Shown here piece after piece: positions 51,904-60,835 of a stretch of DNA of 64,000 nucleotides. Each line of letters begins with the position of its first letter. Positions within the stretch are counted from its first letter, which is position 1. Location of the stretch: positions 1-64,000 of the forward strand of contig CABUNJ010000002.1 in assembly GCA_902492935.1 (NCBI GenBank), read 5' to 3'. This DNA is from an uncultured Collinsella sp. Its GTDB lineage: Bacteria > Actinomycetota > Coriobacteriia > Coriobacteriales > Coriobacteriaceae. Both the position numbers and the translations under genes were made by a program. The notes beneath the pieces are model-generated. The model ran no database searches. It was not told the origin of the DNA and saw only the letters and a list, made by a program, of their open reading frames with translations.

Positions 51904-52581
51904 ATGTCGCTGCGCGGTGGAATCGGTTTGCCCGAGCTGCCCATAAAAGAGGGTAAAGAGTTTCGGCTTGGCATTATGGGCGGCACCTTTGACCCGATTC
52001 ATTACGGGCATTTGGTTACCGCCGAGCAGGCTCGCGAGTCGCTCGACTTGGACGCTGTGCTTTTTATGCCGGCCGGCTCTCCCGCCTTTAAGCTTGACAA
52101 ACCGGTGACGCCTGCTGAGGACCGTTATGCCATGACGGTCCTCGCCACTGCTGCGAACCCGGCCTTTTTGGCGAGTCGGTTCGAGATCGACCGTCCGGGC
52201 GTAACCTATACGGCCGATACGCTTCATGCCCTTCGCGACTTTTACCCGCCGCAGGTAAAGCTCTACTTTATTACGGGCGCCGACGCGATTATCGATATCG
52301 TGACCTGGCATGATGCCGAACGAATCGCTGAGCTTGCCACCTTTATTGCGGCGACGCGACCGGGCTTTGATATCGATACGGCGCGTGCCCGAATTAAAGA
52401 GTCGGGACTGCCGTTCGACGTGCGCTATATTCAGATTCCGGCGCTGGCGATCAGCTCGACGAACATTCGTAAGCGAGTTGCCCGCGGCATGAGCGTGCGC
52501 TATCTTACGAGCGAGTCCGTGCTCGGCTACATTCGCAAACGCAGGCTATATGCCGATTTGGGCCAAGAAGATTTTGAGTGA
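51904..52581 (+). CDS. nadD: Nicotinate-nucleotide adenylyltransferase
   Basis: 225 residues. GIMGGTFDPIHYGHL is the HxGH nucleotidyltransferase motif; FITGADAIIDIVTWH and ISSTNIRKRV (ISSTxIR) are NadD signatures. It adenylates NaMN to deamido-NAD. About 20 residues precede the conserved start compared with shorter NadD; ATG 51904 follows the obgE stop by 3 bp. It is followed by yqeK and rsfS, the common order. Confidence 0.95.
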   Translation: MSLRGGIGLPELPIKEGKEFRLGIMGGTFDPIHYGHLVTAEQARESLDLDAVLFMPAGSPAFKLDKPVTPAEDRYAMTVLATAANPAFLASRFEIDRPGVTYTADTLHALRDFYPPQVKLYFITGADAIIDIVTWHDAERIAELATFIAATRPGFDIDTARARIKESGLPFDVRYIQIPALAISSTNIRKRVARGMSVRYLTSESVLGYIRKRRLYADLGQEDFE

Positions 52582-52593
52582 TGGGGGTCTACG

Positions 52594-53202
52594 TTGTCGG
52601 TAGAGGATCAGTTTGAGGGCGATGAGCGCGCGCTGCTCAAGCGCATTCAAGAGCTGCTCGATGTTCGCATGAAGGATAAGCGCAAGCGCTATGTGCATTC
52701 GCTGGGTGTTGCCGAGACCGCACTTCATCTGGCCGAGGTCTACGGCGTTGACCGCTTTGATGCCGCTGCCGCCGGCTTGATCCACGACTGGGACAAGGTG
52801 CTTTCCGATGACGAGCTCGTGGCCCGCGCGCTTCACTATGGCATCAAGGTTGCCGGTTCGCCTTCTGCCGCGACGCCGCTTTTGCATGGCCCTGTTGCCG
52901 CCTATGAGCTTCCGCAGCTTCTTCCCGAGCTGTCGCCGGCGGTCTTTCAAGCTGTCGACCGTCACACCGTGGGTGCCTGCGACATGACGCCGCTTGATAT
53001 GGTGGTCTTTGTGGCTGATGCCATCGAACCCAACCGCCACGGCGACTATGCCCAAGCGCTGCGCAAGATGGTGGGGGAGTCGACGCTTGACGAGTTGTTC
53101 TTCTCCTGTTTTGCGCAGGGTCTGGTCTATGTGATCCAGTCCGGGCGTTATCTTTATCCCACGGCTATTTCGATTTACAACCATTACGCCCAGCTGCGCT
53201 AG
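52594..53202 (+). CDS. yqeK: YqeK-type HD-domain phosphohydrolase
   Basis: 202 residues from TTG 52594 (TGGGGG upstream). HSLGVAETALHLAE, GLIHDWDKVLSD (HD motif), LLHGPVAAY and RHTVGACDM carry the His/Asp metal ligands. YqeK enzymes hydrolyse diadenosine tetraphosphate symmetrically in related Gram-positives. The nadD-yqeK-rsfS order is strongly conserved and supports the call. Confidence 0.92.
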   Translation: MSVEDQFEGDERALLKRIQELLDVRMKDKRKRYVHSLGVAETALHLAEVYGVDRFDAAAAGLIHDWDKVLSDDELVARALHYGIKVAGSPSAATPLLHGPVAAYELPQLLPELSPAVFQAVDRHTVGACDMTPLDMVVFVADAIEPNRHGDYAQALRKMVGESTLDELFFSCFAQGLVYVIQSGRYLYPTAISIYNHYAQLR

Positions 53203-53229
53203 CTCGGGCTGTCTAGAAAGAGGTATTCC

Positions 53230-53685
53230 ATGGCCGACGAGACCATGACCGACGAGCAGATTCTTGAAGGTGTGGAGCACAAAAGCTTCGTTGCCACGTC
53301 CGACCGCACTGCCGCCTCGCTGTCCGCGAGCGGTGTCGCCGCCGAGGATGTTGCCCGCGCCGCCGCGCAGGCCGCCTACGACAAGAAAGGCGAGGACGTT
53401 CAGGTGCTCGACCTGACTGAGCTTTCCGACGTGTGCGACTACTTTGTGCTCGCCACCGGTACCAACAACCGTCAGGTCGATTCGATCGTTGACGAGATCG
53501 AGGAGAAGGTCGCCGAGGCTTGCGGCGAGCATCCATTCTCCATCGAGGGCCGCGAGCAGAAGACCTGGATGCTCATGGACTACGGCTCGGTTGTCGTCCA
53601 CGTCTTCACTCCCGAAGCCCGCGACTTCTACCGCCTTGAGAAACTCTGGGGAGACGCCCCCCAGCTCCCCCTCAACCTCCTCTAG
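53230..53685 (+). CDS. rsfS: Ribosome silencing factor RsfS
   Basis: 151 residues. AYDKKGEDVQVLDLTELSDV, CDYFVLATGTNNRQV, WMLMDYGSVVVHVF and the closing FYRLEKLWGDA block are RsfS/DUF143 hallmarks. An about 35-residue N-terminal extension precedes the core. It binds L14 and blocks subunit joining in starvation. Followed by an isolated half arm of the palindromic repeat and a terminator. Confidence 0.95.
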   Translation: MADETMTDEQILEGVEHKSFVATSDRTAASLSASGVAAEDVARAAAQAAYDKKGEDVQVLDLTELSDVCDYFVLATGTNNRQVDSIVDEIEEKVAEACGEHPFSIEGREQKTWMLMDYGSVVVHVFTPEARDFYRLEKLWGDAPQLPLNLL

Positions 53686-53693
53686 AGCTTTGC

Positions 53694-53719
53694 TTGGGCC
53701 AGGGCTTTTTTAGCTACTC
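53694..53719. repeat. Half arm of the inverted-repeat element
   Basis: TTGGGCCAGGGCTTTTTTAG and the following CTACTC match the arm of the elements at 27965 and 61709 with a few changes. No complementary right arm was found nearby, so it looks like a decayed or solo end. Confidence 0.6.
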
Positions 53720-53730
53720 TTATCCGTTTG

Positions 53731-53773
53731 CCGGGCAGTTGCGGTTTTCCGCAGCTGCCCGGCTTTCTTTTTG
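53731..53773. terminator. Terminator between rsfS and the convergent dinB
   Basis: CCGGGCAGTTGCGG (53731-53744) pairs with CCGCAGCTGCCCGG (53749-53762), one wobble, then CTTTCTTTTTG. It lies between converging genes and could serve both. Confidence 0.85.
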
Positions 53774-53784
53774 CCCAAAGGCGG

Positions 53785-55038
53785 TTAATCGTCGAAGCGG
53801 GATTGGCGGCCGAAGGATAGGGCGGTGTCGCCGAACTTGTCTCGGACGGCGTCGATGGCGACGGAGAGGTCGCGGCGGTCGCTGGATTGGGCTCCGCGGT
53901 CATCGATCTCGCAGAACAGGTCGGTCTGGATGCCGCCTTGGTGGTCGAAGTCGCTCATGCCGATGCCCGCTAAGCGAACATGCATGCCTTCCTGCCAGAT
54001 GTTGTCGAGCAGCTCGAGCGCCACCGCCACGAAGATGTTCTCATCGTCGGTCGGATGATGCAGCCGGCGCTGCGCCGTACGTCCGCTGCCATACGAATAC
54101 TTCAGCTTGAGCGTTACCGTGGCGCCCGTCAGCCCTTGACGGCGCAGGCGGCGTCCTACTGACTCGCCCAACAGCGCAATCGCCGCTTCGATGTCCCCGC
54201 GCTCAGTCAAATCTTTCGCAAAGGTGCGTTCATTGCTGACCGACTTGACCTCGCGCTCTTCATCGAGACTCGTGACTTCGGAGATTTCGAGTCCCAGCGC
54301 ACGCTGGCGCATGCGTTCGCCGTTGACGCCAAAAATAGAGGCCAAGGTGGATTCCGGCGCACGTGATAGCTCGCCGAGGGTGTAGATGCGCATGCGGCGC
54401 AGTCGCTCCTCGGCTGAGCGTCCGATGCCGCTCATGGCAGACACTGGTAGCGCGGCCAAAAAGCGCTGCTCGGTTCCGGGGCGCACGATGGTCAGCCCAA
54501 ACGGCTTATCACGCTCGCTTGCGATCTTTGCAACCGTCTTGTTGCAGCCCACGCCAATGGAGCACGTCACTCCCAGCGCTGCCACGCGGTCGCTTATACG
54601 CCGCGCAACCAGCAGCGGGTCTTCGGGCGCAAAGCGACCCGGTGTGATATCGATAAAGGCTTCGTCGATGGATACGCGCTCAACGCGCGGGGTCTCGTCG
54701 GCGAGAATCGCCATGACCTGCGCGCTCACCTCGCGGTAGCGATCAAAGTGCCCGTGCGTCCAAATGGCTTGCGGGCACAAGCGCCGCGCCTCGGCCGAGG
54801 CCATGGCAGAGTGCACGCCAAAGCGACGCGCCTCATACGAACACGTGGACACGACGCCACGCGAATCGGCGTCTCCGCCCACGATGAGCGGCTTTCCGCG
54901 CCATTCGGGATGATCGAGCATCTCCACGCTCGCAAAAAACGCATCGAGGTCCATCAGGCCCACCGCCGGACCCGTCCAGGGAGGCGGCGTGACGCCCGTG
55001 GCATCCTCATAACCGTATGTATGTTCGCGTCTTTCCAT
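53785..55038 (-). CDS. dinB: DNA polymerase IV (Y-family, DinB)
   Basis: 417 residues. VGLMDLDAFFASVEMLDHPE holds the first catalytic Asp and steric-gate Phe region; VERVSIDEAFIDIT holds the SIDE catalytic pair; CSIGVGCNKTVAKIASERDKP is the finger region. A C-terminal little-finger domain is present; no beta-clamp motif was positively identified. No Shine-Dalgarno precedes ATG 55038, and a TATACT lies just upstream, suggesting a leaderless mRNA. The gene is alone on the minus strand, between rsfS and rpsP. Confidence 0.95.
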   Translation of the reverse strand: MERREHTYGYEDATGVTPPPWTGPAVGLMDLDAFFASVEMLDHPEWRGKPLIVGGDADSRGVVSTCSYEARRFGVHSAMASAEARRLCPQAIWTHGHFDRYREVSAQVMAILADETPRVERVSIDEAFIDITPGRFAPEDPLLVARRISDRVAALGVTCSIGVGCNKTVAKIASERDKPFGLTIVRPGTEQRFLAALPVSAMSGIGRSAEERLRRMRIYTLGELSRAPESTLASIFGVNGERMRQRALGLEISEVTSLDEEREVKSVSNERTFAKDLTERGDIEAAIALLGESVGRRLRRQGLTGATVTLKLKYSYGSGRTAQRRLHHPTDDENIFVAVALELLDNIWQEGMHVRLAGIGMSDFDHQGGIQTDLFCEIDDRGAQSSDRRDLSVAIDAVRDKFGDTALSFGRQSRFDD

Positions 55039-55154
55039 GTCATGAGTATACCGCGCAGCTCATGTGGGGTGCGTGTATGTGCTTGCAAATCCCGAATTCT
55101 TGTCTAAGATATGGATTTGCCCTCGACTACACCGAAGAAGTTTGTCTCACGGAC

Positions 55155-55183
55155 TTCACCTGCCCGCGTCGATGGCGTATTAT
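55155..55183 (+). promoter_or_regulatory. Putative promoter of the rpsP operon
   Basis: TTCACC (55155-55160), 17-bp spacer, TATTAT (55178-55183), about 57 bp before the rpsP start. The -35 is only a partial match. Confidence 0.5.
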
Positions 55184-55239
55184 GTTCAACTGTTTGTTTG
55201 TAGTTGCAGCCTAAAGCTGCTTGGTTGGAGGAGTTTCCT

Positions 55240-55581
55240 TTGGCAGTCAAGATTCGCCTTGCTCGTCACGGCGCTAAGAAGCGTCCGTACTACCGTGTCG
55301 TCGTCGCCGATTCCCGCGCCCCGCGTGACGGTCGTATCATCGAGGAGGTTGGCCGCTACAACCCGATGACCGCCCCCAAGACCATCAACCTCGACCTCGA
55401 GAAGATCGCCGACTGGCAGTCCAAGGGCGCTCAGCTCACCGACGCCGTCGCCGCTCTGGTCAAGGCCGCCAACGAGGGCGAGAAGACCGAGACCGTCGTC
55501 AAGAAGTCCAAGAAGCAGCTCGCCAAAGAGGCCGAGGCCGCTAAGGCTGCCGCTGAGGCCGCTGAGGGCGCCGAGGAGTAA
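55240..55581 (+). CDS. rpsP: 30S ribosomal protein S16
   Basis: 113 residues from TTG 55240, fixed by GGAGGAG at 55227-55233 and the family start AVKIRLARHGAKKRPYYR. VVADSRAPRDGR and IEEVGRYNP are S16 blocks. The C-terminal about 35 residues are a Lys/Glu/Ala-rich extension, common in actinobacteria. The longer frame from 55204 is rejected. First gene of rpsP-khpA-rimM-trmD-lepB. Confidence 0.97.
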   Translation: MAVKIRLARHGAKKRPYYRVVVADSRAPRDGRIIEEVGRYNPMTAPKTINLDLEKIADWQSKGAQLTDAVAALVKAANEGEKTETVVKKSKKQLAKEAEAAKAAAEAAEGAEE

Positions 55582-55584
55582 ATC

Positions 55585-55869
55585 GTGCCTGAGGTTGACG
55601 CTGCACAGCTCGAGGGTGAGGCAATGCTCTCAGATCGCATCGCCGATCTCGTCGAATATCTCGTTGTTCAGATCGTCGACGACCCGGATTCCGTGAGCCT
55701 TGAGGTCATCGATGGTGACGACGCCTCTACGATTGAGGTTTCGGTCGCCGAGGATGACGTCGCTAAGGTCATCGGCCGTCGTGGCCGTACCATCAAGGCC
55801 ATTCGCACGCTCGCCCGTGCACTGGCCGCTCGCCTCGACACTGCTGTCGAGGTAGAGGTTCTGGGCTAG
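55585..55869 (+). CDS. khpA: KH-domain RNA-binding protein KhpA
   Basis: 94 residues from GTG 55585. One KH domain with the GxxG-type loop in KVIGRRGRTIKAIRTLARAL; preceded by LVEYLVVQIVDDPDSVSLEV, the usual KhpA strand. It sits between rpsP and rimM, the conserved position. It binds RNA with KhpB in Gram-positives and influences cell elongation. Confidence 0.92.
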   Translation: MPEVDAAQLEGEAMLSDRIADLVEYLVVQIVDDPDSVSLEVIDGDDASTIEVSVAEDDVAKVIGRRGRTIKAIRTLARALAARLDTAVEVEVLG

Positions 55870-55873
55870 GACC

Positions 55874-56395
55874 TTGAGGTCCCAGTACAAAAACATCGCC
55901 CGTGTGGTCAAGCCGCACGGAAGGAAGGGGGAGGTCCTCGCGCAGCCGCTGCGGGGGCTTCCTTCTGTATTAGAGCCGGGTATGCGCGTCGCCCTGACGC
56001 CGCCGGCGCTCAAGCGCGACCGCTTTTGCGCGGTCGTGTCCGTCACCGATACGGGCGATGGCGATCTGGTCTCGTTTGAGGGCATTGACGACTTGACGGC
56101 CGCCGAGGGCATCACGGGATGCTATGTGCTGGCAAATCGTGACGACTTTGAGCTCGATTCGCTCGACGCTGCCTATACCGACCTGATGGGTCGCGAGGTG
56201 GTCGACGAGCGCTTCGGTTCGCTCGGCACGATTGTCGAGATTATGTCGACGCCCGCTAACGATGTTTGGGTTGTCGAGGGCGATCGGTACGGCGAGGTAC
56301 TGATTCCCGTGATCGAGCAGGTCGTGCTCGATCTTCCCGATGCAGGAACAATTTCCGTCCACGTGATGGACGGCCTGATCGATATGGACAAGTAG
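55874..56395 (+). CDS. rimM: 16S rRNA processing protein RimM
   Basis: 173 residues from TTG 55874. NIARVVKPHGRKGEVLAQPL is the RimM N-terminus and the later LMGREVVDERFGSLGTIVEI and VLIPVIEQVVLDLPD blocks form the PRC barrel. It binds S19 and helps mature the 30S head. The spacing to khpA is 4 bp and the RBS is weak, suggesting coupling. Confidence 0.92.
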   Translation: MRSQYKNIARVVKPHGRKGEVLAQPLRGLPSVLEPGMRVALTPPALKRDRFCAVVSVTDTGDGDLVSFEGIDDLTAAEGITGCYVLANRDDFELDSLDAAYTDLMGREVVDERFGSLGTIVEIMSTPANDVWVVEGDRYGEVLIPVIEQVVLDLPDAGTISVHVMDGLIDMDK

Positions 56396-56405
56396 GGAGG
56401 ACAAC

Positions 56406-57164
56406 ATGCTGATCGAGACCCTTTCGGTCTTTCCCGAGATGTTTGAGCCCGTCATGTCCACGTCGATTTTGGGCCGCGCCCGCAAGGCCGGCCTTTTTGA
56501 TTTTAAGGCGTATAACCTGCGCGACTGGACGCACGACCGCCATCGTACCGTCGATGACGAGCCGTACGGCGGCGGGCAGGGCATGCTCATGAAGGTCGAG
56601 CCTATCGCGGAGGCCATCGAGGCCATTAGCGCAGAGGGTCCCAAGCCCACTGTGGTGTTCTTTACCCCCTGTGGCGAGCCCTTTACGCAGCATGTGGCCG
56701 AGCGCCTGCTCAAAAGTGAGCGCCTGCTGTTTGTGTGCAGCCGCTACGAGGGCGTCGACGAGCGTGCGTATGCGTATGCCGACGAGCGTCTGTCGATCGG
56801 CGACTATGTGCTTACGGGCGGCGAACTTCCCGCTATGGTCGTTGCCGATGCCGTCGTACGCCTGATTCCCGGCGCCTTGGGCGACGAGATGAGCAACGTG
56901 GACGAGTCGTTCTCGACCGCCGAGGACGGAGGCCTGCTCGAGTACGCGCAGTATACCCGTCCTGCCGAGTTCAACGGCGAGAGCGTGCCTCCGGTGCTTG
57001 TGAGCGGCGATCACGCCAAGGTCGATGCCTGGCGTCGCAAGAACGCCATCGAGCGCACCTGCCGCTGGCGTCCCGACTTGATCGAGACGGCGCGGCTCTC
57101 GCCCGAGGAGCGTGCGTACGCGCAGGAGATTTTGGACGCTTCGTATTCGCAGAGCGAGGAGTGA
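56406..57164 (+). CDS. trmD: tRNA (guanine-N1)-methyltransferase
   Basis: 252 residues. LSVFPEMFEPVMSTSILGRA, DDEPYGGGQGMLMK, CSRYEGVDERAY, IGDYVLTGGELPAM and the GLLEYAQYTRPAEF block are the SPOUT/TrmD signatures around the trefoil knot. It makes m1G37 in tRNAs reading CNN codons and prevents frameshifting. GGGAGG precedes the ATG. It is followed by lepB after 2 bp. Confidence 0.97.
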   Translation: MLIETLSVFPEMFEPVMSTSILGRARKAGLFDFKAYNLRDWTHDRHRTVDDEPYGGGQGMLMKVEPIAEAIEAISAEGPKPTVVFFTPCGEPFTQHVAERLLKSERLLFVCSRYEGVDERAYAYADERLSIGDYVLTGGELPAMVVADAVVRLIPGALGDEMSNVDESFSTAEDGGLLEYAQYTRPAEFNGESVPPVLVSGDHAKVDAWRRKNAIERTCRWRPDLIETARLSPEERAYAQEILDASYSQSEE

Positions 57165-57166
57165 GA

Positions 57167-57730
57167 ATGGTTCCATCGCAGCATTCCGCGTTGAGGGGCA
57201 CTTTTGAGTGGATCGCGGTCATCGCGATCGCGCTCGTGGCCACCTTCCTGATCCGCACCTTTGTGGTCGAGCCCTTTGTGGTGCCCACCGGCTCTATGGA
57301 GGACACGATCGAGATTGGCGACCAGATCCTGGCACAAAAGGTGAGCCTCGAGCTCGGTCAGCCCGTCAAGCAGGACGATATCGTGGTATTTCACAACCCC
57401 GATGGCACCTCCGAGCATGATGTTCTTGTCAAGCGCGTTATTGCCACGGCCGGCCAGACGGTCGACCTGCAGGACGGCAAGGTGGTCGTTGACGGCCAAG
57501 CGCTCGACGAGGACTATACGGCGGGCATGAGCTGGCCGCTTTCGGTCCAAGCGCCCGGCGCCCAGGTGAGCTATCCCTACACCGTCCCCGACGGGTGTGT
57601 GTGGGTGATGGGCGACAACCGCGAAAACTCTGCCGACTCACGCTACTTTGGTCCCGTCGATCGCTCTGATTTGATCGCTGTGGCACTCGTTCGCTACTGG
57701 CCGCTCAACCGCATCGGCGCTATCGACTAA
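57167..57730 (+). CDS. lepB: Type I signal peptidase
   Basis: 187 residues. One N-terminal membrane helix (about 15-33); catalytic Ser43 in PTGSMEDTI and Lys89 in VKRVIA; VMGDNRENSADSRYFG is box E. It removes signal peptides, including those of the ChW proteins in this window. ATG 57167 lies 2 bp after the trmD stop with GAGGAG before it; a longer frame in the trmD region is rejected. Confidence 0.96.
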   Translation: MVPSQHSALRGTFEWIAVIAIALVATFLIRTFVVEPFVVPTGSMEDTIEIGDQILAQKVSLELGQPVKQDDIVVFHNPDGTSEHDVLVKRVIATAGQTVDLQDGKVVVDGQALDEDYTAGMSWPLSVQAPGAQVSYPYTVPDGCVWVMGDNRENSADSRYFGPVDRSDLIAVALVRYWPLNRIGAID

Positions 57731-57789
57731 AAACCGCTATAGTACAGTACCTAACCGTGTAATCGTTTCGACGAGGGGATATTAGAGGC

Positions 57790-58701
57790 ATGAACGCTTC
57801 ATCGCTTTCCTTCCAAGACATCATCCTGCGCCTCCAGCAGTACTGGGGCGAGCAGGGCTGCGTCATTATGCAGCCCTATGACTCCGAGGTCGGTGCCGGT
57901 ACCTTCCATACCGCGACCACGCTGCGCTCGCTCGGTCCCGCCGAGTGGCGCACCTGCTATGCGCAGCCTTGCCGCCGTCCCGCCGACGGCCGCTACGGCG
58001 AGAACCCCAACCGCATGCAGCACTACTATCAGTTCCAGGTGCTCATCAAGCCGTCGCCGGTCAACGCTCAGGAGCTCTACCTGGGTTCGCTGGCCGCCAT
58101 TGGCCTGGATCCCAACGACCATGACGTCCGCTTTGTCGAGGACGACTGGGAGAGCCCGACGCTCGGCGCCTGGGGCCTTGGCTGGGAGGTCTGGCTCAAC
58201 GGCATGGAGGTCACGCAGTTTACGTACTTCCAGCAGGTGGGCGGCATCGAGGTCGACCCCGTGCCCGTCGAGATCACCTATGGCCTGGAGCGTATCGCCA
58301 TGTACGCCCAGGGCGTCAACTCCGTCTACGACCTGGTGTGGAGCTATCTGCCCGACGGAACGCCCATGACCTATGGCGACGTGTTCCTCGAGAACGAGCG
58401 CGAGTTCAGTGCCTATAACTTTGAGGTCGCCAACGTCGAGATGATGCGTCAGAAGTTTGACGACTACGAGGCCGAGTGCCATTCCTGCCTGGAGCGCAAG
58501 CTGCCGCTGCCGGCGTACGACTGTGTCATGAAGTGCAGCCACGCTTTTAACCTGCTCGATGCCCGCGGCGCCCTGTCCGCGGTCGAGCGTGCCAACTACA
58601 TCCTGCGCGTCCGCGCCGTCGCCAAGGCGTGCTGCGAGGCCTACATGGCCGAGGTCGCCGGAGTCAACGAGAATGCCGACCAGGAAGGCGAGGTGGCGTA
58701 A
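57790..58701 (+). CDS. glyQ: Glycyl-tRNA synthetase, alpha subunit
   Basis: 303 residues, normal length. FQDIILRLQQYWGEQGCVI, AQPCRRPADGRYGENPNR and QFQVLIKPSP are the class II catalytic-subunit signatures of the alpha2beta2 enzyme. GACGAGGGG lies upstream. TATAGT around 57738-57743 may be a -10, without a clear -35. No T-box leader was recognised. It is followed by glyS after 3 bp. Confidence 0.97.
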   Translation: MNASSLSFQDIILRLQQYWGEQGCVIMQPYDSEVGAGTFHTATTLRSLGPAEWRTCYAQPCRRPADGRYGENPNRMQHYYQFQVLIKPSPVNAQELYLGSLAAIGLDPNDHDVRFVEDDWESPTLGAWGLGWEVWLNGMEVTQFTYFQQVGGIEVDPVPVEITYGLERIAMYAQGVNSVYDLVWSYLPDGTPMTYGDVFLENEREFSAYNFEVANVEMMRQKFDDYEAECHSCLERKLPLPAYDCVMKCSHAFNLLDARGALSAVERANYILRVRAVAKACCEAYMAEVAGVNENADQEGEVA

Positions 58702-58704
58702 GCC

Positions 58705-60801
58705 ATGGCAGACGCTAAGGATTTCCTGTTTGAGATCGGTACGGAGGAAATGCCCTCCGCGCCGCTGAACAATGCCGTCAAGCAGCTTGGCACCATGATC
58801 GCCAAGGGTCTCGATGAGGCCGGTCTGGCCCACGGCGAGGTCCGCGTGATCTCGAGCCCGCGTCGTCTGGCTGCACTCGTGGCCGACGTCGCCACCGCGA
58901 CCGATGAGGTTCACGAGGTCAAGCGTGGCCCCGCGGCCAACATTGCCTTCGACGCTGACGGTAACGCCACAAAGGCCGCCCAGGGCTTTGCCCGCAAGTG
59001 CGGTGTGGCTACCGAGGACCTGGTCCGTCGCGAGGACACTGACGGTCGCGAGTATGTGTTCGCCGAGAAGAACATTCCCTCCGCACCGGCTACGCCGATT
59101 CTGACCGCTCTGTGCGAGAAGACCATCGCCGGCCTGCAGTGGCCCAACTACCGCAGCCAGCGCTGGGGTCACGAGCATGCGACCTTTGTTCGTCCGGTCC
59201 GCTGGATCTGCTGCCTTTTGGGCGAGGATGTTGTGCCCGTGTCGTTTGCCGACGTGACGAGCGGCAACACCACGCGCGGTCATCGCGTCCTGGGCCCCGG
59301 TGACCATGTGGTCGCCAGCCCTGCCGTCTACGAGCAGGTGCTTGAGGACGCCGGTGTGCTTTCTGCCGAGCGTCGTCGTGAGGCCATCCTCGCCGGTATC
59401 GCCGAGGTCGAGGCTGCCCGTCCCGGCTGCCATGTCGATACGCCTAAGAAGGTCTTTGAGGAGGTCATCAACCTCTGCGAGTGGCCGACGGTGCTCGTCG
59501 GTACCTTCGATGAGGAGTTCCTCAAGGTCCCGCACGAGATTATCTGCGAGTCCATGCTCACCAACCAGCGCTACTTCCCGATCTATGACGGCGAGGGTAA
59601 GCTCACGCGTGAGTTCGTGGTCGTCTCCAACAGCAAGCCCGAGAATGCCGAGCGCGTGATCGACGGTAACGAGCGCGTCGTTCGCGCCCGTCTGGACGAC
59701 GCTAAGTTCTTCTACGAGGAGGACCTGAAGATCTCCCTCGACGAGTTCCGTGAGCGTTTGGCCAAGGTTGCCTTCCAGGAGAAGCTCGGTAGCGTACTCG
59801 CCAAGTCCGAGCGCATTGAGCAGCTCGCGCTCGCTATTGCCCGTGAGGCCCATCTTGGTGCCCACCTCGCCGCCGACGCTGCTCGCGCCGCGCACCTGTG
59901 CAAGGCAGACCTGGTGTCCAACGCCGTCGTCGAGTTCACGAGCCAGCAGGGCGTGATGGGCGGTTATTACGCGATCGCGATGGGGGAGAACGACGAGGTC
60001 GCCCACGCCATTCGCGATCATTATCGTCCCCGCTTTGCTGGTGACGAGCTGCCCGAGGGCACCGCTGGCTGCATCGTGGCCTGTGCCGACAAGCTCGATA
60101 CCATCGCCGGTATCTTTGCCATCGGCGAGCCCCCGACCGGCTCTTCGGACCCCTACGCGCTGCGTCGCGCCGCTATCGGCATCATCAACATCCTGCGCGA
60201 CCGTCTGCCGATCGACCCCACGTCGCTCATCGACTTCGCCCTTGAGCTCTATAGCGAGCAGGGCATTGAGTTCGACGCCGCCGAGGTCGCTCAGCAGGTT
60301 CGTGACTTCTTCCATGGCCGCCTGGTGAGCATGGCCCGCGACGAAAAGATCCCGGCCGATACCGTCGCCGCCGTCTCGGCGGTGCACATCATCGCCCCGT
60401 CCGTCTTTTTCGCCCGCTGCGCCGCGCTCGACGAGGCCCGCAAGAACGATGCCGAGACCTTCGACAACCTGGCTACCGCCTATGCCCGCGCCGCGCACAT
60501 CTCCAAGCCCGAGCTGGGTGCGGAGTACGACCGCAGCCTGATGGGCGAGGTCGAGCTTGCGCTTGCCGATGCCTCCGAGGCTGCCCAGACCGCTGTCGAT
60601 GCCGCCCTTGCTGCCGAGGATTACCCGGCCGCATTTGCCGCCCTCGCCGCCCTGCGTGCCCCCATCGACCGCTTCTTCGATGAGGTTATGGTCATGGACA
60701 AGGATGAGCAGCTCCGCGATAATCGCCTTAAGCTGCTCAACCGCTTCGAGGCCGTTTTCTCCGGCATCGCCAACATCGGTGAGCTTGCCCGCAAAAAGTA
60801 A
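58705..60801 (+). CDS. glyS: Glycyl-tRNA synthetase, beta subunit
   Basis: 698 residues, normal length. FLFEIGTEEMPSAPLNNAVKQ, WPNYRSQRWGHEHATFVRPV and TLVHVSS-free tRNA-binding HD-like region (LCKADLVSNAVVEFTSQQG, MGGYYA) are typical GlyS blocks. It supplies tRNA recognition for the GlyQ catalytic subunit. A very long antisense frame opposite both genes is a composition artefact. Confidence 0.97.
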   Translation: MADAKDFLFEIGTEEMPSAPLNNAVKQLGTMIAKGLDEAGLAHGEVRVISSPRRLAALVADVATATDEVHEVKRGPAANIAFDADGNATKAAQGFARKCGVATEDLVRREDTDGREYVFAEKNIPSAPATPILTALCEKTIAGLQWPNYRSQRWGHEHATFVRPVRWICCLLGEDVVPVSFADVTSGNTTRGHRVLGPGDHVVASPAVYEQVLEDAGVLSAERRREAILAGIAEVEAARPGCHVDTPKKVFEEVINLCEWPTVLVGTFDEEFLKVPHEIICESMLTNQRYFPIYDGEGKLTREFVVVSNSKPENAERVIDGNERVVRARLDDAKFFYEEDLKISLDEFRERLAKVAFQEKLGSVLAKSERIEQLALAIAREAHLGAHLAADAARAAHLCKADLVSNAVVEFTSQQGVMGGYYAIAMGENDEVAHAIRDHYRPRFAGDELPEGTAGCIVACADKLDTIAGIFAIGEPPTGSSDPYALRRAAIGIINILRDRLPIDPTSLIDFALELYSEQGIEFDAAEVAQQVRDFFHGRLVSMARDEKIPADTVAAVSAVHIIAPSVFFARCAALDEARKNDAETFDNLATAYARAAHISKPELGAEYDRSLMGEVELALADASEAAQTAVDAALAAEDYPAAFAALAALRAPIDRFFDEVMVMDKDEQLRDNRLKLLNRFEAVFSGIANIGELARKK

Positions 60802-60835
60802 GCCAGCTTGCGCATAAGCGCAAAAGGAGCCCCGC

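Noticed and set aside
54990..55060. LexA/SOS box for dinB
   Set aside because: A CGAACATAC half-site near the start of the gene is not followed by the required GTTCG half, so it does not form the Gram-positive SOS box.
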